This document shows, in pieces, positions 35,204 through 45,025 of a stretch of 64,000 bases of DNA. The translations under genes and the position numbers were made by a program. Location of the stretch: NCBI GenBank assembly GCA_950295325.1, contig OX485807.1, forward strand, positions 42,872,440 through 42,936,439, in the 5' to 3' direction. This stretch comes from Polytrichum commune (lineage: Eukaryota; Streptophyta; Polytrichopsida; Polytrichales; Polytrichaceae). Within the stretch, counting starts at the first letter, position 1; each line of letters starts with the position of its first letter. The notes beneath the pieces are model-generated. The model saw only the letters and a list, made by a program, of their open reading frames with translations, was not told where the DNA came from and made no database searches.

Positions 35204-36887
35204 GACCTACCCGTGCGACATGTTCTAGATGTGATGCATTGCGAAAAGAACATCTCGGAGAACATTCTGAAGACAACATTTGGTGAGAAGGACAGTCCAT
35301 CTGTCAGGGCAGACATGCAAGCAAGAGGCATCCGGGCACATCTACATTTACAACCTACTGGCCCTAACCGAGAGCGATTTTACATGCCTGACGCCCCGTA
35401 CGTGCTGTCTGCCACAGATCAGGCCAGAGTATTGCGTGTGCTAAAGAATCTGAGGACTCCAACGAACTATGTAGCACCACTGCACACCAAAATCAGCAAA
35501 GGTAAACTGAGTGGTCTAAAATCACATGACTACCACATATTGATGCAACAGATTTTGCCCCTATGTTTTAGGAAAGTGGCTAACAAGGCTATGGCAAGGG
35601 CAGTAATTCGTTTGAGCAGGGTATTTAGGAAGCTTTGTGCTAAAACAATTAACATGGCCGAGAAAGAACAAATGCTCGCAGATTGTGCCGAGACTATGTG
35701 CATGTTTGAAAAAGAAATGCCCCCAGCCTTTTTTGACATTATGTCACACTTGCCATATCATTTGGTAGAAGAGGCATTTTTGTGCGGACCAGTGCACACA
35801 AGATGGATGTACCCTTATGAGAGATATTTTAAGACAGTGAAAGGATTTGTGAGGAACCTTGCGAAACCAGAAGGAAGCATTGCCCAAGGGTACCAAGTAG
35901 AACAAGCCCTAGGTTTTATCACAGAGTACATGTCGGAGTATTGTGTAACGACGCGCAGGGTTTGGGATGACAAAGAGGAGCCATCGATGGTGGACGAAAT
36001 TTTGGAGGGCAAAGGAAAACCTAAACTCCTATCAGAGGAACTAAGAAATGCAATGCATGATTTTGTGCTGGACAACTCAGCACACGTTGAGCCATATCGA
36101 CTGTAAGCTACTCATTCACACCCTTCCTCTCCCAGTACCAGGAACATGCCGCATTCTTTGAAAATTTCAATATATTAGGGGGTTGTATGTATGAAATATT
36201 TACCAAATAAACAGGGATCCACATCATCCAATGGGCACGGTATTTGAAATAGGCATGTCCACATTACGGACTTGGTAGAGAGGTAGTTGGATATTGAATA
36301 AGTTGGAACGAATGATGACGCCGGTACCTGCAATTCCTCTACTATGTGTAAATCTGGGTCTGATGCCATACATGATATACTTAGATTTAAAATTTTAATC
36401 ATTAATTCCGTTCAAGGTATCCCTGGATGTCCCAGATCACACGACTTTTTTTTTAAAAGCATTGTAATTTCGGGGACACTAATGGCATGTCAGGGTTGAT
36501 TTATGAATGTGGTCGACCCTATTGATCTAAAATGTGGTAGGGTGCACCGCTGTTGTGGCACACAGAAGGTACGAAGCACTATGGCAAGAAAGGACAGACG
36601 CTCGGGCTGCATTCCGTGCCAGCCATCCTAGGAGGAACGGGAGGAGAGTGACCCCTTATCCGCTGGAATTGGAAGTGATGCCTGCATTCTCACAATGGTT
36701 TCGCACGGAAATTGAAGACGGGAAACAGTCTGGAATATCAATCGCAGAGGACGTTGAATACTCCTCAAACCTTCCATCATTGCAGGCACATAGGTACAAA
36801 AGTATGTACGCATACGGGTACCACTACAGGGTGAAAAGCGCGGAGGAAAGCATCACAAAAACATGTGACTCAGGGGTTGCCGCCTTC

Positions 36888-37304
36888 CACTACTAGAAAA
36901 TCATGACCAAATCAACAAAAAATCAACAGATCTTTGTCGATCTGGGCACTGCAATGACCGATTTCACTGATTTTTGAATTTTTGTAAAAATCAACAGTTT
37001 ACTGCCTACATTTTTGTTGATTAGAATAGTACAATGACCAAATCAATAAAATTTTAGTAAATGTGGAATCTTTTTGGAATATTCTAGGATATATTGGAAT
37101 ATTGTAAAATATTTTTAATTTTTTGCAATTTATGGTCTTGTAAATGTATGGGTATGGAAATAATTACGAATTTAAAGGTGTGTAAATATTATAAATATTA
37201 TATTAGTTGATAGTTAATATTATATATATATTAATATATTAATATTAATATGTATATGAATTCATATTAATATGTATAATATGTATATAATATATGTAAC
37301 ATAT

Positions 37305-37337
<33 letters not shown>

Positions 37338-38099
37338 ATAATGTGTATATATATAATATATGTATATAATATATGTAACATATATGTATATAATATATGT
37401 ATACAATATATGTAACATGTATGTATATAATATATAATATATAAATATGTATACATTTACAGTAATTATATATAGTATATATTTACTGTAATTGTATACA
37501 GTATATATTTACTGTAATTATATACTGTAATTATATACTGTAATTATTTACTATAATTATATACGGTATATATTTACTGTAATTATATACTGTATATATT
37601 TACTGTAATTATATACTGTAATTATATACTGTATATATTTACTGTAAATATATACATCAAGTAGGTAGTAAAGAGAAATTAGTGGCCTTATTCTAGAAAG
37701 GTTTAAAACACTCCATTTATATCATGTGTGATGTGATGACCTAGTGGTTAAGGCACATGTGTGCGTATCACTAGGTGCAAGGTTCGATTCCCGTGGCCGA
37801 CACCTTTGGCCTTGGCCTTGCCACCTATGTGAGTGGTAGGTAGTCTATACTTGTAGGTGAGGTATAGGTTGAGGGTTACTTGGGAGGAGTTAGGAATTGC
37901 AGATATGACATTTATTCATTTTTTATTTTTTAATTATATATATATATATAATAAGTTTTTTTAAAAAAATATTTTTGTGACCATATCAACAGAAAAAATC
38001 AACAAAATTGTGTTACATCATGTCCAGGTCAACGCGTCCTAAGTGACAACCGCGACCAACGCCTTTCTGTTGATCCGGACGCAGAATTTTCTACTAGTG
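36888..38099 (+). mobile_element. Small CACTA derivative B, 1,212 bp
   Basis: Same ends as A (CACTACTAGAAAATC / ATTTTCTACTAGTG) and the same internal order: AT-rich minisatellite, SINE, AATCAACA-rich right end. It lies in a coding exon of the TnpD-like gene. TTC precedes it; on the right two extra bases (AA) come before TTC, so the 3-bp target duplication is TTC if those bases are filler. With that allowance the transposase frame resumes exactly. Confidence 0.9.
37726..37920 (+). mobile_element. tRNA-derived SINE inside small CACTA B
   Basis: A box at 37,742-37,753 and B box GGTTCGATTCC at 37,781-37,791; nearly identical to the SINE in derivative A. Confidence 0.75.
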
Positions 38100-38665
38100 A
38101 ATTCTTCCGTCGCCCATGTAGATCGGGGAGGCGGGATGTGAACGTTGTTGATGCAAACTTGGAGTACATTGGCCAAATATTGGAGATTGTGGAGCTGAAC
38201 TATGGCCGTCACTGCACGGTGTTGTTGGTGTGCGACTGGGTGAAGGCAAATTATAAGGGAAGGAATGCCACAGTGAAAAAAGACAAATGGGGCTTTACAA
38301 TGGCGAATTTTAACACAATGGTCCCATTCGGTTACGAATCATTTGCTTTCCCCGTTCATTGCGACCAAGTATATTTCTCGGATGTAGAAGACGAGCCAGG
38401 ATGGAAAGTTGTGTTGCGAACAGAGGTTCGGGGTCGCAGAGTTGACAACGACGTAGAGGAGGATGACGTTATCCCCATGTTCGCCATGGGGTCAGATGTT
38501 GATTTTGCAGGTCTACGGGCACCAGATATAATACCAGAGACTCAACCAGATCCTCTCCCAACAGGTAGAAACATTCGATTGAATGACATTCTAAATGAGG
38601 TTCTGGGAGAACAGGCCATAGTATTTGACAGAGATGTCGGGGAATCTTCTGAAGATGATGAATGA

Positions 38666-39704
38666 GCATGTTTCTGTTTTATTTGTGGAGACTGCTTATT
38701 GTGAGCTCCAGTTCGGCATTTACAGGGTACATTGAGCATGAAATCAGGTAGGTAGTTGGTGGATGTTATGATTGTAGTGCTACTGGGCATTATGTGTACA
38801 TGTCCTCTGACAGAGGAGAGAACACTATTTATATTCAATAAATACATGTTCCACATATTGGGGTTTTCAGGAAGTGCACAGGGATGACAACGGAAATTGT
38901 AACACTGAACCTAGCACGTTTCTTAATTCCCGAAAAGAAGGACAGTTTACTTACCTGTGTGGCCGTTCCGATGCAATTGTTTACAGACCCTCAAGAGAGT
39001 ATGAAAAATTTAAGAGGTGGTCAGAGTCTAACATGTAGCATGTACTTCAATGTGGGCATGGTTTCGCAATGCTTATGAAGACACACTTCTGGAGGGATAT
39101 GAATCGTATGATCATGATGAAGCCTGGAAGATTGTCAGCAGTAGTTAGTAGCTAAGACCCATTCCATAATGATGAGATCTAGCATAGCCCTATGTAGGGT
39201 AGACATCCATTGTAGGGCTTTGTATGTAGGTTTTGCATTTACAGGCGATGCCTGACCGGATTTGGGTGGAAGCACCTTAAACTGCGAACAGGGGAGGTAG
39301 ATCCTGATTTTATTGTGACACTTCATTTTATTAAAAACATAAATTTGGAGCGCGCACACATCTTCCTTAGGATATGGATTTTCAAGTCTTCCTTTGTATG
39401 TAGTGTTTACAGGCCTGTCATGGAAATTCAATTCAAGCCCCTAACATCAGGCACCATATAAATGTCCACGTCATTGGACACGTAGATTGTTGACGCACGA
39501 CTACTGCCATGTCAGCATGCTCTGTCACCAGGTTCATGTAATCAGCACACCTATGACACCAGTATCAAAGTCAACAAAACTTAGGTAGATTCTGTCCACC
39601 GTATAACAAGGATATGTGGAAGAAGCCAATTTCTGACCCCAACTGCCTGGAACAACAGAAATCTGTTGAATTTTTGTTGATCTGGTCGCAATTCTCTAGT
39701 AGTG
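38666..39704. other. CACTA right subterminal region
   Basis: About 1 kb after the TnpD stop codon, non-coding. An AATAAA at about 38,837 could serve polyadenylation. The last 60 bp hold GGAACAACAGAAATCTGTTG and TTTTTGTTGATC, matching in inverted form the left ends of the small CACTA elements. Confidence 0.6.
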
Positions 39705-39707
39705 ATA

Positions 39708-40400
39708 TATCTCATGTCCGGCTACTATCTCTAGTATGGACTCCGTAAATGGTAATGGAAATTTATCTGACTTGGTCACCACATTAAGCTTACAGTAGTC
39801 CACACATACTCTCAACTATTCTTCTTTGGTACTATAACTATTGGTGATAGCCATTCGGACCTATCCACTGAATATACAAATCCGGTCTTCACCAACTTGT
39901 CAATTTCTACTTTTACTTGAGCCGCATAGGTCAAATTCATCCGGTACTTACTTTGTTTGACTAGCTTAGTGTCTGGCTCAATCTTTATCTTGTGCTCGAA
40001 AATGTGTAGGGTATCCCCTTCATGTCTTCATACGTCCATGCAAACGCGTCCTTATAATTCTTAAGGAGCTTTATTAACTTCTCTTCATAATTTTTCTCTG
40101 TATTTTTCCCTATCCTCACCATCTTCGGGTCTTCTTTTCTTCCTAGATTAATTTCTTTGATCATTTCATCATCTTTGATTATCCATCCTGCAATTTGCTT
40201 CCCTTTTACGGCTTCCGAAGCCGGAGTTCTATCTATTGTGATATCTCATTCTTTCATTTTGGAGAATTGAGCGGGATATATCGGCTTTTCTTCCATGTCC
40301 GTTTTTTCTTCCTTTGTCATCTTCAAAGTTCTAGGATTCTCAGCCACTTCTAGGCTCTTCCTAGGTCTTCCTTTGCTTATTTTTTTCTTCTCTTCCCATT
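39708..40400 (-). pseudogene. Gypsy reverse transcriptase, N-terminal part
   Basis: On the minus strand, reading toward the CACTA insertion, the sequence ends with a TESILEIVAGHEIYS-like stretch that joins SLMDGFSGYNQ at 19,901 when the CACTA is removed. Upstream are the usual linker words (NYEEKLIKLLKNYKDAFAWTY, DMKGIP). Frameshifts and stops are present. Confidence 0.75.
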
Positions 40401-40409
40401 CCGGGGTAT

Positions 40410-40745
40410 TCATTGTTCAATTGCTCCTTCAATTGGAGTTACAATGTGGCATCCCACCTCGTACAACTCCTTGAGTCCAAATAAATCTACCTTAGCTATG
40501 GGTTGGAGTTTCGGAAAGGCCTTATATACCGTAGCCTCTTCTTCATTGGACAATCCAGTTTCGCAATCATAGTCTTCCCATGCCAACACCCTTTTAGATG
40601 ATGGTACCGCCGGGGTCCATTGCACATTCACGATTACTTCTTCTTTTCCGTCTTGGAGGGTAATTTTACTAGTACCCCAGTCATGCTTCGCTTGAGCTTG
40701 TTTCAACCATGTCCCTCCTAGCATTGTCTCGTAATCGTTGTCCAA
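40410..40745 (-). pseudogene. Gypsy protease-RT linker region
   Basis: A 111-codon minus frame reading YETMLGGTWLKQAQAKHDW, ITLQDGKEEVIVNV and VDLFGLKELYEVG. This type of segment follows the aspartic protease in plant gypsy polyproteins. It is separated from the protease frame by a small gap or frameshift. Confidence 0.6.
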
Positions 40746-40823
40746 TTGGTGAGAAATCTATTACCGTAAAGAACATCATCTTCTTCACCCCTCCTACGTC
40801 TATCTTCAAGTTTCTAATCAAGC

Positions 40824-41321
40824 CTACCGGCACCACTTTCCGTTGGTCCGCCATCTTGATTGTAAATGGCCCAATTTCTTCCTTAGTGCATTTGTCATAA
40901 TATTGACTCCTGATCCTCCATCTATTAGTATGTTTGGTACTCTCCTATTCTTCGTCACCACCGTAATCATCGGCATCTCTTCATTACAGTCTTGAACTTT
41001 CACATGATAGGAATGAGGGGGCCCCACTGCACTCTCTTCTTTTTCTTCTTGTAATGCGGCCATAATTTTCTTTTCATAGTAGGGGGCTATCTTTAATAGT
41101 TGCCCTACGAAAATGTTGGCCTTTGTTTGTTTAAGCACTTCTTTAATAATCTTATCCACTCTTATGACATTCTCTATGCCGCTCTTGTTCTTAGCCTTTG
41201 TCGGCTCTCCATTATTTTTGGACTTCTTCTCAGTTGCTTGATAATACAAAGGTACAAACTCCATTGGCATTGGGAAAGTGTCACCCTCTTCCCTTTGCAT
41301 CTCTCGGACGGCTTGGCTCAC
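40824..41321 (-). pseudogene. Gypsy aspartic protease region
   Basis: The minus frame contains ITVVTKNRRVPNILIDGGSG, the retropepsin active-site region with a D-G-G variant of the usual D-T/S-G, then VNIMTNALRKKLG. Upstream is a charged gag-like part. Here the motif has G where a catalytic-loop Ser/Thr is usual. Confidence 0.8.
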
Positions 41322-41780
41322 CTCTCGGTGTATTTTGCCTTTCTTTTTGCCACTTGGTCTCTTTGATTAGGTCCTTGCCTAGTTGCTTGTCCTCTTTATT
41401 TGCTTCTTCAATTTGTCCTTCATTCGAGAGCTTTTCCTCACTATGTGCTTCACTACTATCTACATTTTTGTCTTTGGAATCCGTATCATTATCGCTACTA
41501 TCGGAAGTGCTATCACATTCCGAATCATCTTTATCCTATTCTTCCCTCCTTGTTCTCTTTCCGCCTTTTGGGCTCTAATCGCTACACACACGTTGGGGGT
41601 GACTACATTTGCTACTACGATTGGCTTTGCATTGTTGTTGGGATATCTACCCATTTCTTGTTGACGTCTTATAAAGAGTTGGCATTTTGGCTTCATGTGC
41701 CCTTTATGATTACAATAGTAACATTCGTTACTGTTGCCTTCCCGCCATGGTAAGCTAGAACACCCGGTTGTGGGCTCTAC
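41322..41780 (-). pseudogene. Gypsy gag with zinc knuckle
   Basis: The minus frame at 41,460-41,780 has CYYCNHKGHMKPKC, a perfect CX2CX4HX4C nucleocapsid zinc knuckle, followed by a variable linker. It is truncated at its start by a small CACTA element; gag continues at 43,157. Confidence 0.85.
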
Positions 41781-41783
41781 CTT

Positions 41784-43153
41784 CACTACTAGAAATCATG
41801 ACCGAATCAACAGAAAATCAACAGATCTATGTTGATCCGAGCATTGCAATGACCGATTTCACTGATTTTTGAACTTTTGTAAAAATCAACAGTTTGCTCC
41901 CTATTTTTTTGTTGATTTGAATAGTACAATGACCAAATCAACAAAATTTCAGTTAATGTGGTATATTTTAGAATCTTTTAGAATCTTTTTAATCTTTTGC
42001 AATTTATGGACTTGTAAGTGTATGGGTGTGGAAATAATTATGAATTCGAATGGAAGGAAATATTATAAATAAATAATGATATTAAATAATAATAATAATA
42101 ATAATAATAGACGGTAACTAGTAAATGATATACTATAAAAGTCAATAATAATAGCAGACCGTAAATATTAAATAATAATCTATAAAATATAAAATTTAGA
42201 AAGTAAAAAATAAATAATAGAAAGTAAAAATAGACAGTAAATAAAAAATAATGGGAAAAAAACAAAAAATAGTGGGAAATAAACAAAAAATAGTAAATAG
42301 TAAATATCACAAAAAAATATTTGGAAAAAAATATTATACAGTAAATATCAAATAGTAAAATTAGACAGTAAATAGTCAAAGGAAGGCAGTAAATTATATA
42401 TAGTAAATATATACATCAAATATATATAGTAAATTATATACAGTAAATATATACATCAAATATTTACTGCAAATATATATAGTAAATATATACAATAAAT
42501 ATATAGTAAAAGAAAGCAGTAAATTATATACATCAAATATATACAGTAAATATATAAATTAAATATATAGTAAATGAAGGCAGTAAATTATATACAGTAA
42601 ATATATATATCAAATATATATACAGTAAATGTATACAGTAAAGAAAGGCAGTGAATTATATACAATAAATATTTACTGTAAATATATACAATAAATATAT
42701 ACATCAAGTAGGTAGTAGAGAGAAAATAGTGACCTTAATCTAGAAACGTTTGAAGCACTCCATATATATCACGTGTGATGTGATGACTTAGTGGTTAAGG
42801 CACATGTGTGGGTGTCACTAGGTGCAAGGTTCGAACCCCTTAGCCGCCACCCTTGGCTTTGCCACCTACATGAGTGGTAGGTAGTTTATTCTTATAGGTG
42901 AGGTATAGGTTGATGGTTACTTGGGAGGGGTTAAAAAGGGCGACCTACCAACCATCCATGTATGATTTTTAAATAAATAAATAAATAAAGTTTAAATAAA
43001 GTTTTAAAAAAAATCTTTTTGTGACCAAATCAACAGTAAAAATCAACAAAATTGTGTTACATCATGTCCAAGTCAACGCGTCCTAAATAACAACCGCGAC
43101 CAACGCCTTTCTGTTGATTTTTTGTTGATCCGGACACAGAATTTCTACTAGTG
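41784..43153 (+). mobile_element. Small CACTA derivative C, 1,370 bp
   Basis: Left end CACTACTAGAAATCATGACC, right end ATTTCTACTAGTG, with the target duplication CTT (41,781-41,783 and 43,154-43,156). It lies inside the gypsy gag. Same architecture as A and B, but the minisatellite (about 42,060-42,715) is built of CAGTAAATATATACATCAAA-like units and the whole is more divergent, so it is an older or separate branch. It has no gene. Confidence 0.92.
42779..42970 (+). mobile_element. tRNA-derived SINE inside small CACTA C
   Basis: A box TAGTGGTTAAGG at 42,789-42,800 and B box GGTTCGAACCC at 42,828-42,838. This B box matches the consensus better than in copies A and B. The body is related to theirs and ends in an AAAT repeat. 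Confidence 0.75.
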
Positions 43154-43156
43154 CTT

Positions 43157-43327
43157 GTTGTTAGTATTATACATCATATGTCGGGGATATTCAAGTTGCA
43201 TGTGATTAATAAGTCCCTTAGGTCCTCCTCAGTAGAGGTATCCATATCTTCTCTCCGGTAATGTTGGCCTCGGTAGTGGTATGGCACATTCCTCCTACAA
43301 TCATTCCTATAGCCGTCATTGGCTCTA
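43157..43327 (-). pseudogene. Gypsy gag fragment
   Basis: The minus frame reads RANDGYRNDCRRNVPYHYRG, then STEEDLRDLLITCNLNIP. It adjoins the zinc-knuckle fragment once the small CACTA is removed. Its own start is lost at the LTR that begins at 43,328. Confidence 0.5.
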
Positions 43328-44509
43328 TATGAGCCCAAAATGAGTGCTCATATTTGTTTTATGTTTAGAATTTGATTAGAATTGGAATTGGAGTGTTATT
43401 AAAACAATCAAAAGTATAAAAAGAGTGAGGCTTGGTGTGGAATTATGTTTAGGCCTTAAGCCATTTTGTGGGGTGAATTAGAAGCTTAGTGACATTAGGG
43501 AGTGTTTTGATTAGAGGAGTAGTGCTTGATGAGGCAAGGGGAAGTGCCTTTGATTTAATTGTTTGAATTAGAACGTGTTCTTGTTGGTTTAGGGGGTAAG
43601 GAGTTAATGGATAGGATAAGGTCCTACTAAGTAGGAGAAGGCTAAGGAGGTTGTGATTTGGGTGCCCTCCCTTCTTCCTTCCTCCTCTCTCTCATTCCCT
43701 CTCTCCCTCTTAGAGGTGTGTGTGTGGTGTAGTGTGTGGTGTAGTGTGTTAGATAATATATTTGATTAGGGGGAAGTTAGAGAATAGATTTGAGTAGGGG
43801 AACTTAGAGGATAGATTGGATTAGGGGTAGTTTAAAAGATAGATTTGATTAGGAGGAGCCAAAAAATCAGATTATTAAGGTTGCAAGGCTAACTGTTGAA
43901 GCAGCTGCAGCTACTGTTTGGGCTGCTGGTTAATATATTGGAGCAGCTGCATCTACTGTTGGGCTGCTGGTTAAATTGTGGGAGCAGCTGCAAGGCTAAC
44001 TGTTGAAGCAACCGCAGCTACTGCTTGGGCTGCTGGTTAATATGTGGAGCATTTGCAAGGCTAACTGTTGAAGTAGTTGCAGCTACTGTTGGGCTGCTGG
44101 TTAAATTGTGGGAGCAGTTGCAGCTACTGTTTGGGGCTGCCGGTTAATAAGTTTAGTCGGCCGACACTTGTAAGGGGACTTAGTAAGGCAACTTCAAGGC
44201 TTAATGATAGGCCTTTAGTGACTTGGGTAGATAATTAAGGGGGAAAGCCGTAGTGCCATATTGGACTAAATGATAGTTAGTTGATTGGGTTGTTACTTAA
44301 TGCTACTTTAGATAATTAGTCATTAGCAAGATAGTAGAACACGAAGTGAGGATTGTGATAATAGAGAAGAGCGTTTGTCAACGCTTGTAATATTATCGTG
44401 GAATGGATTGGTGTGCAATGATTAATGAGGAGATGTGATGGATTCTTACGAATTGGAAAGAGGGAGTTATGTAAACATGAATGTGATCCCCATTCCCTCA
44501 CCAGGACAT
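43328..44509 (-). mobile_element. LTR (TGTGAGGCC family), copy 3, reversed and truncated
   Basis: Plus-strand start TATGAGCCCAAAA is the reverse complement of the family's 3' end (TTTTGGGCTCATA). Sequence near 44,460-44,505 (GAGGGAGTTATGT..CCCTCACC) is the complement of the family's 5' part, but the last 35 bp or so with the TG end are missing. No target duplication could be shown. The internal minisatellite (about 43,880-44,150) consists of GCAGCTGCAGCTACTGTT and GGGCTGCTGGTTAA units. Confidence 0.75.
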
Positions 44510-44682
44510 GGCACACCAATTTTAATGCGGACACAAATCAAACAATTACAGTACTTACTATGAGTGTGCCTCTCATAGGAAACCATGGCATCAACATACA
44601 AGAACCTCCCACGTTAGCAATAAAGCAAGCTTTCAAGGCGAAGCTTATAGCCAAAATGATACCCTTCCACACTTCTGGGGGG

Positions 44683-45017
44683 CTCGGGGGGGGCAGTGTG
44701 TTAAAAAGTTAAGGATATAGGTGCGAACAACCATTATTTTATAGGGGGGTATTACTTTCAATTCTCTTCTTTTTTTCACATGCTATCATTATGTAAACTT
44801 CTACTTTGGGTTAATAGAAAAATGGTTTGCCTTACTTATAATTCCAAATTACCTATTATTTCATACCCTATAGTACTTTAAAGATGTCCAATGCCATTTT
44901 TGATACCCTATATTACTCTTAAGTCCAATTATAATTTTTTGCCCTCATGTCTTTTAAATACCCTATCATTTGTTCGCACGTGTATTGCTACTCCAACCAA
45001 TGACTACCCCCCTCGAG
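44683..45017 (+). mobile_element. hAT-like MITE, copy 2 (335 bp)
   Basis: The ends are CTCGGGGGGGGCAGTG and CTCGAGGGGGGTAGTC (reverse complement of the right end), with the 8-bp target duplication CTGGGGGG (44,675-44,682 and 45,018-45,025). Confidence 0.9.
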
Positions 45018-45025
45018 CTGGGGGG

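Larger units (their letters stand above)
32301..38665 (+). pseudogene. TnpD-like CACTA transposase (tnp2 class), five exons, inactivated
   Basis: The main transposase gene of the 19.8-kb element. Exons are about 32,301-32,606, 32,800-34,260, 35,204-36,102, 36,566-36,887 and 38,105-38,665. All junctions are GT..AG and the phases fit, for roughly 1,180 residues; the start codon is unclear. Exon 1 has a Transpos_assoc-like zinc motif (YPCACNRCRG). Exon 2 is the tnp2 domain: LVGDGIIPYKN, LLIPGPKSP, WTVNDFPAYGLLSG, GYKGCPLC, FFELPYWK. Exon 3 starts HVLDVMHCEKNI and holds the DUF4218 block (MPPAFFDIMSHLPYHL, RWMYPYERYFKTVKGFVRN). The last exon is DUF4216-like (GQILEIVELNY). It would cut and join DNA at the element ends. 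It is dead for two reasons: an in-frame TAA at 33,349-33,351 in the zinc-binding stretch before the tnp2 core, and the insertion of a small CACTA element at 36,888. Confidence 0.93.
19905..39704 (+). mobile_element. CACTA (En/Spm-like) transposon, 19.8 kb
   Basis: The ends are CACTACTAGAGAAT on the left and its inverted copy on the right, with the 3-bp target duplication ATA (19,902-19,904 and 39,705-39,707). It sits inside the reverse transcriptase of the gypsy relic, whose frame resumes across the join. It carries a TnpD-like gene on the plus strand and two genes on the minus strand, diverging from about 30,100-32,300. Later insertions inside it are a solo LTR (23,430-24,990) and two small CACTA elements (27,616-28,913 and 36,888-38,099). 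Subterminal DNA at both ends holds repeated CAACA/CAACAGA words, the type of motif a TnpA-like protein binds. It was autonomous in structure and is now defective. Confidence 0.93.

Noticed and set aside
41100-41753. Overlapping plus-strand frames of 88-126 codons rich in Ser, Leu and Phe
   Set aside because: They are shadows of the gag and protease frames on the minus strand; composition reflects the complement of Lys/Glu-rich codons.
44425-44712. 95-codon plus-strand frame
   Set aside because: It starts inside a truncated LTR and ends inside a MITE; the middle resembles no family.
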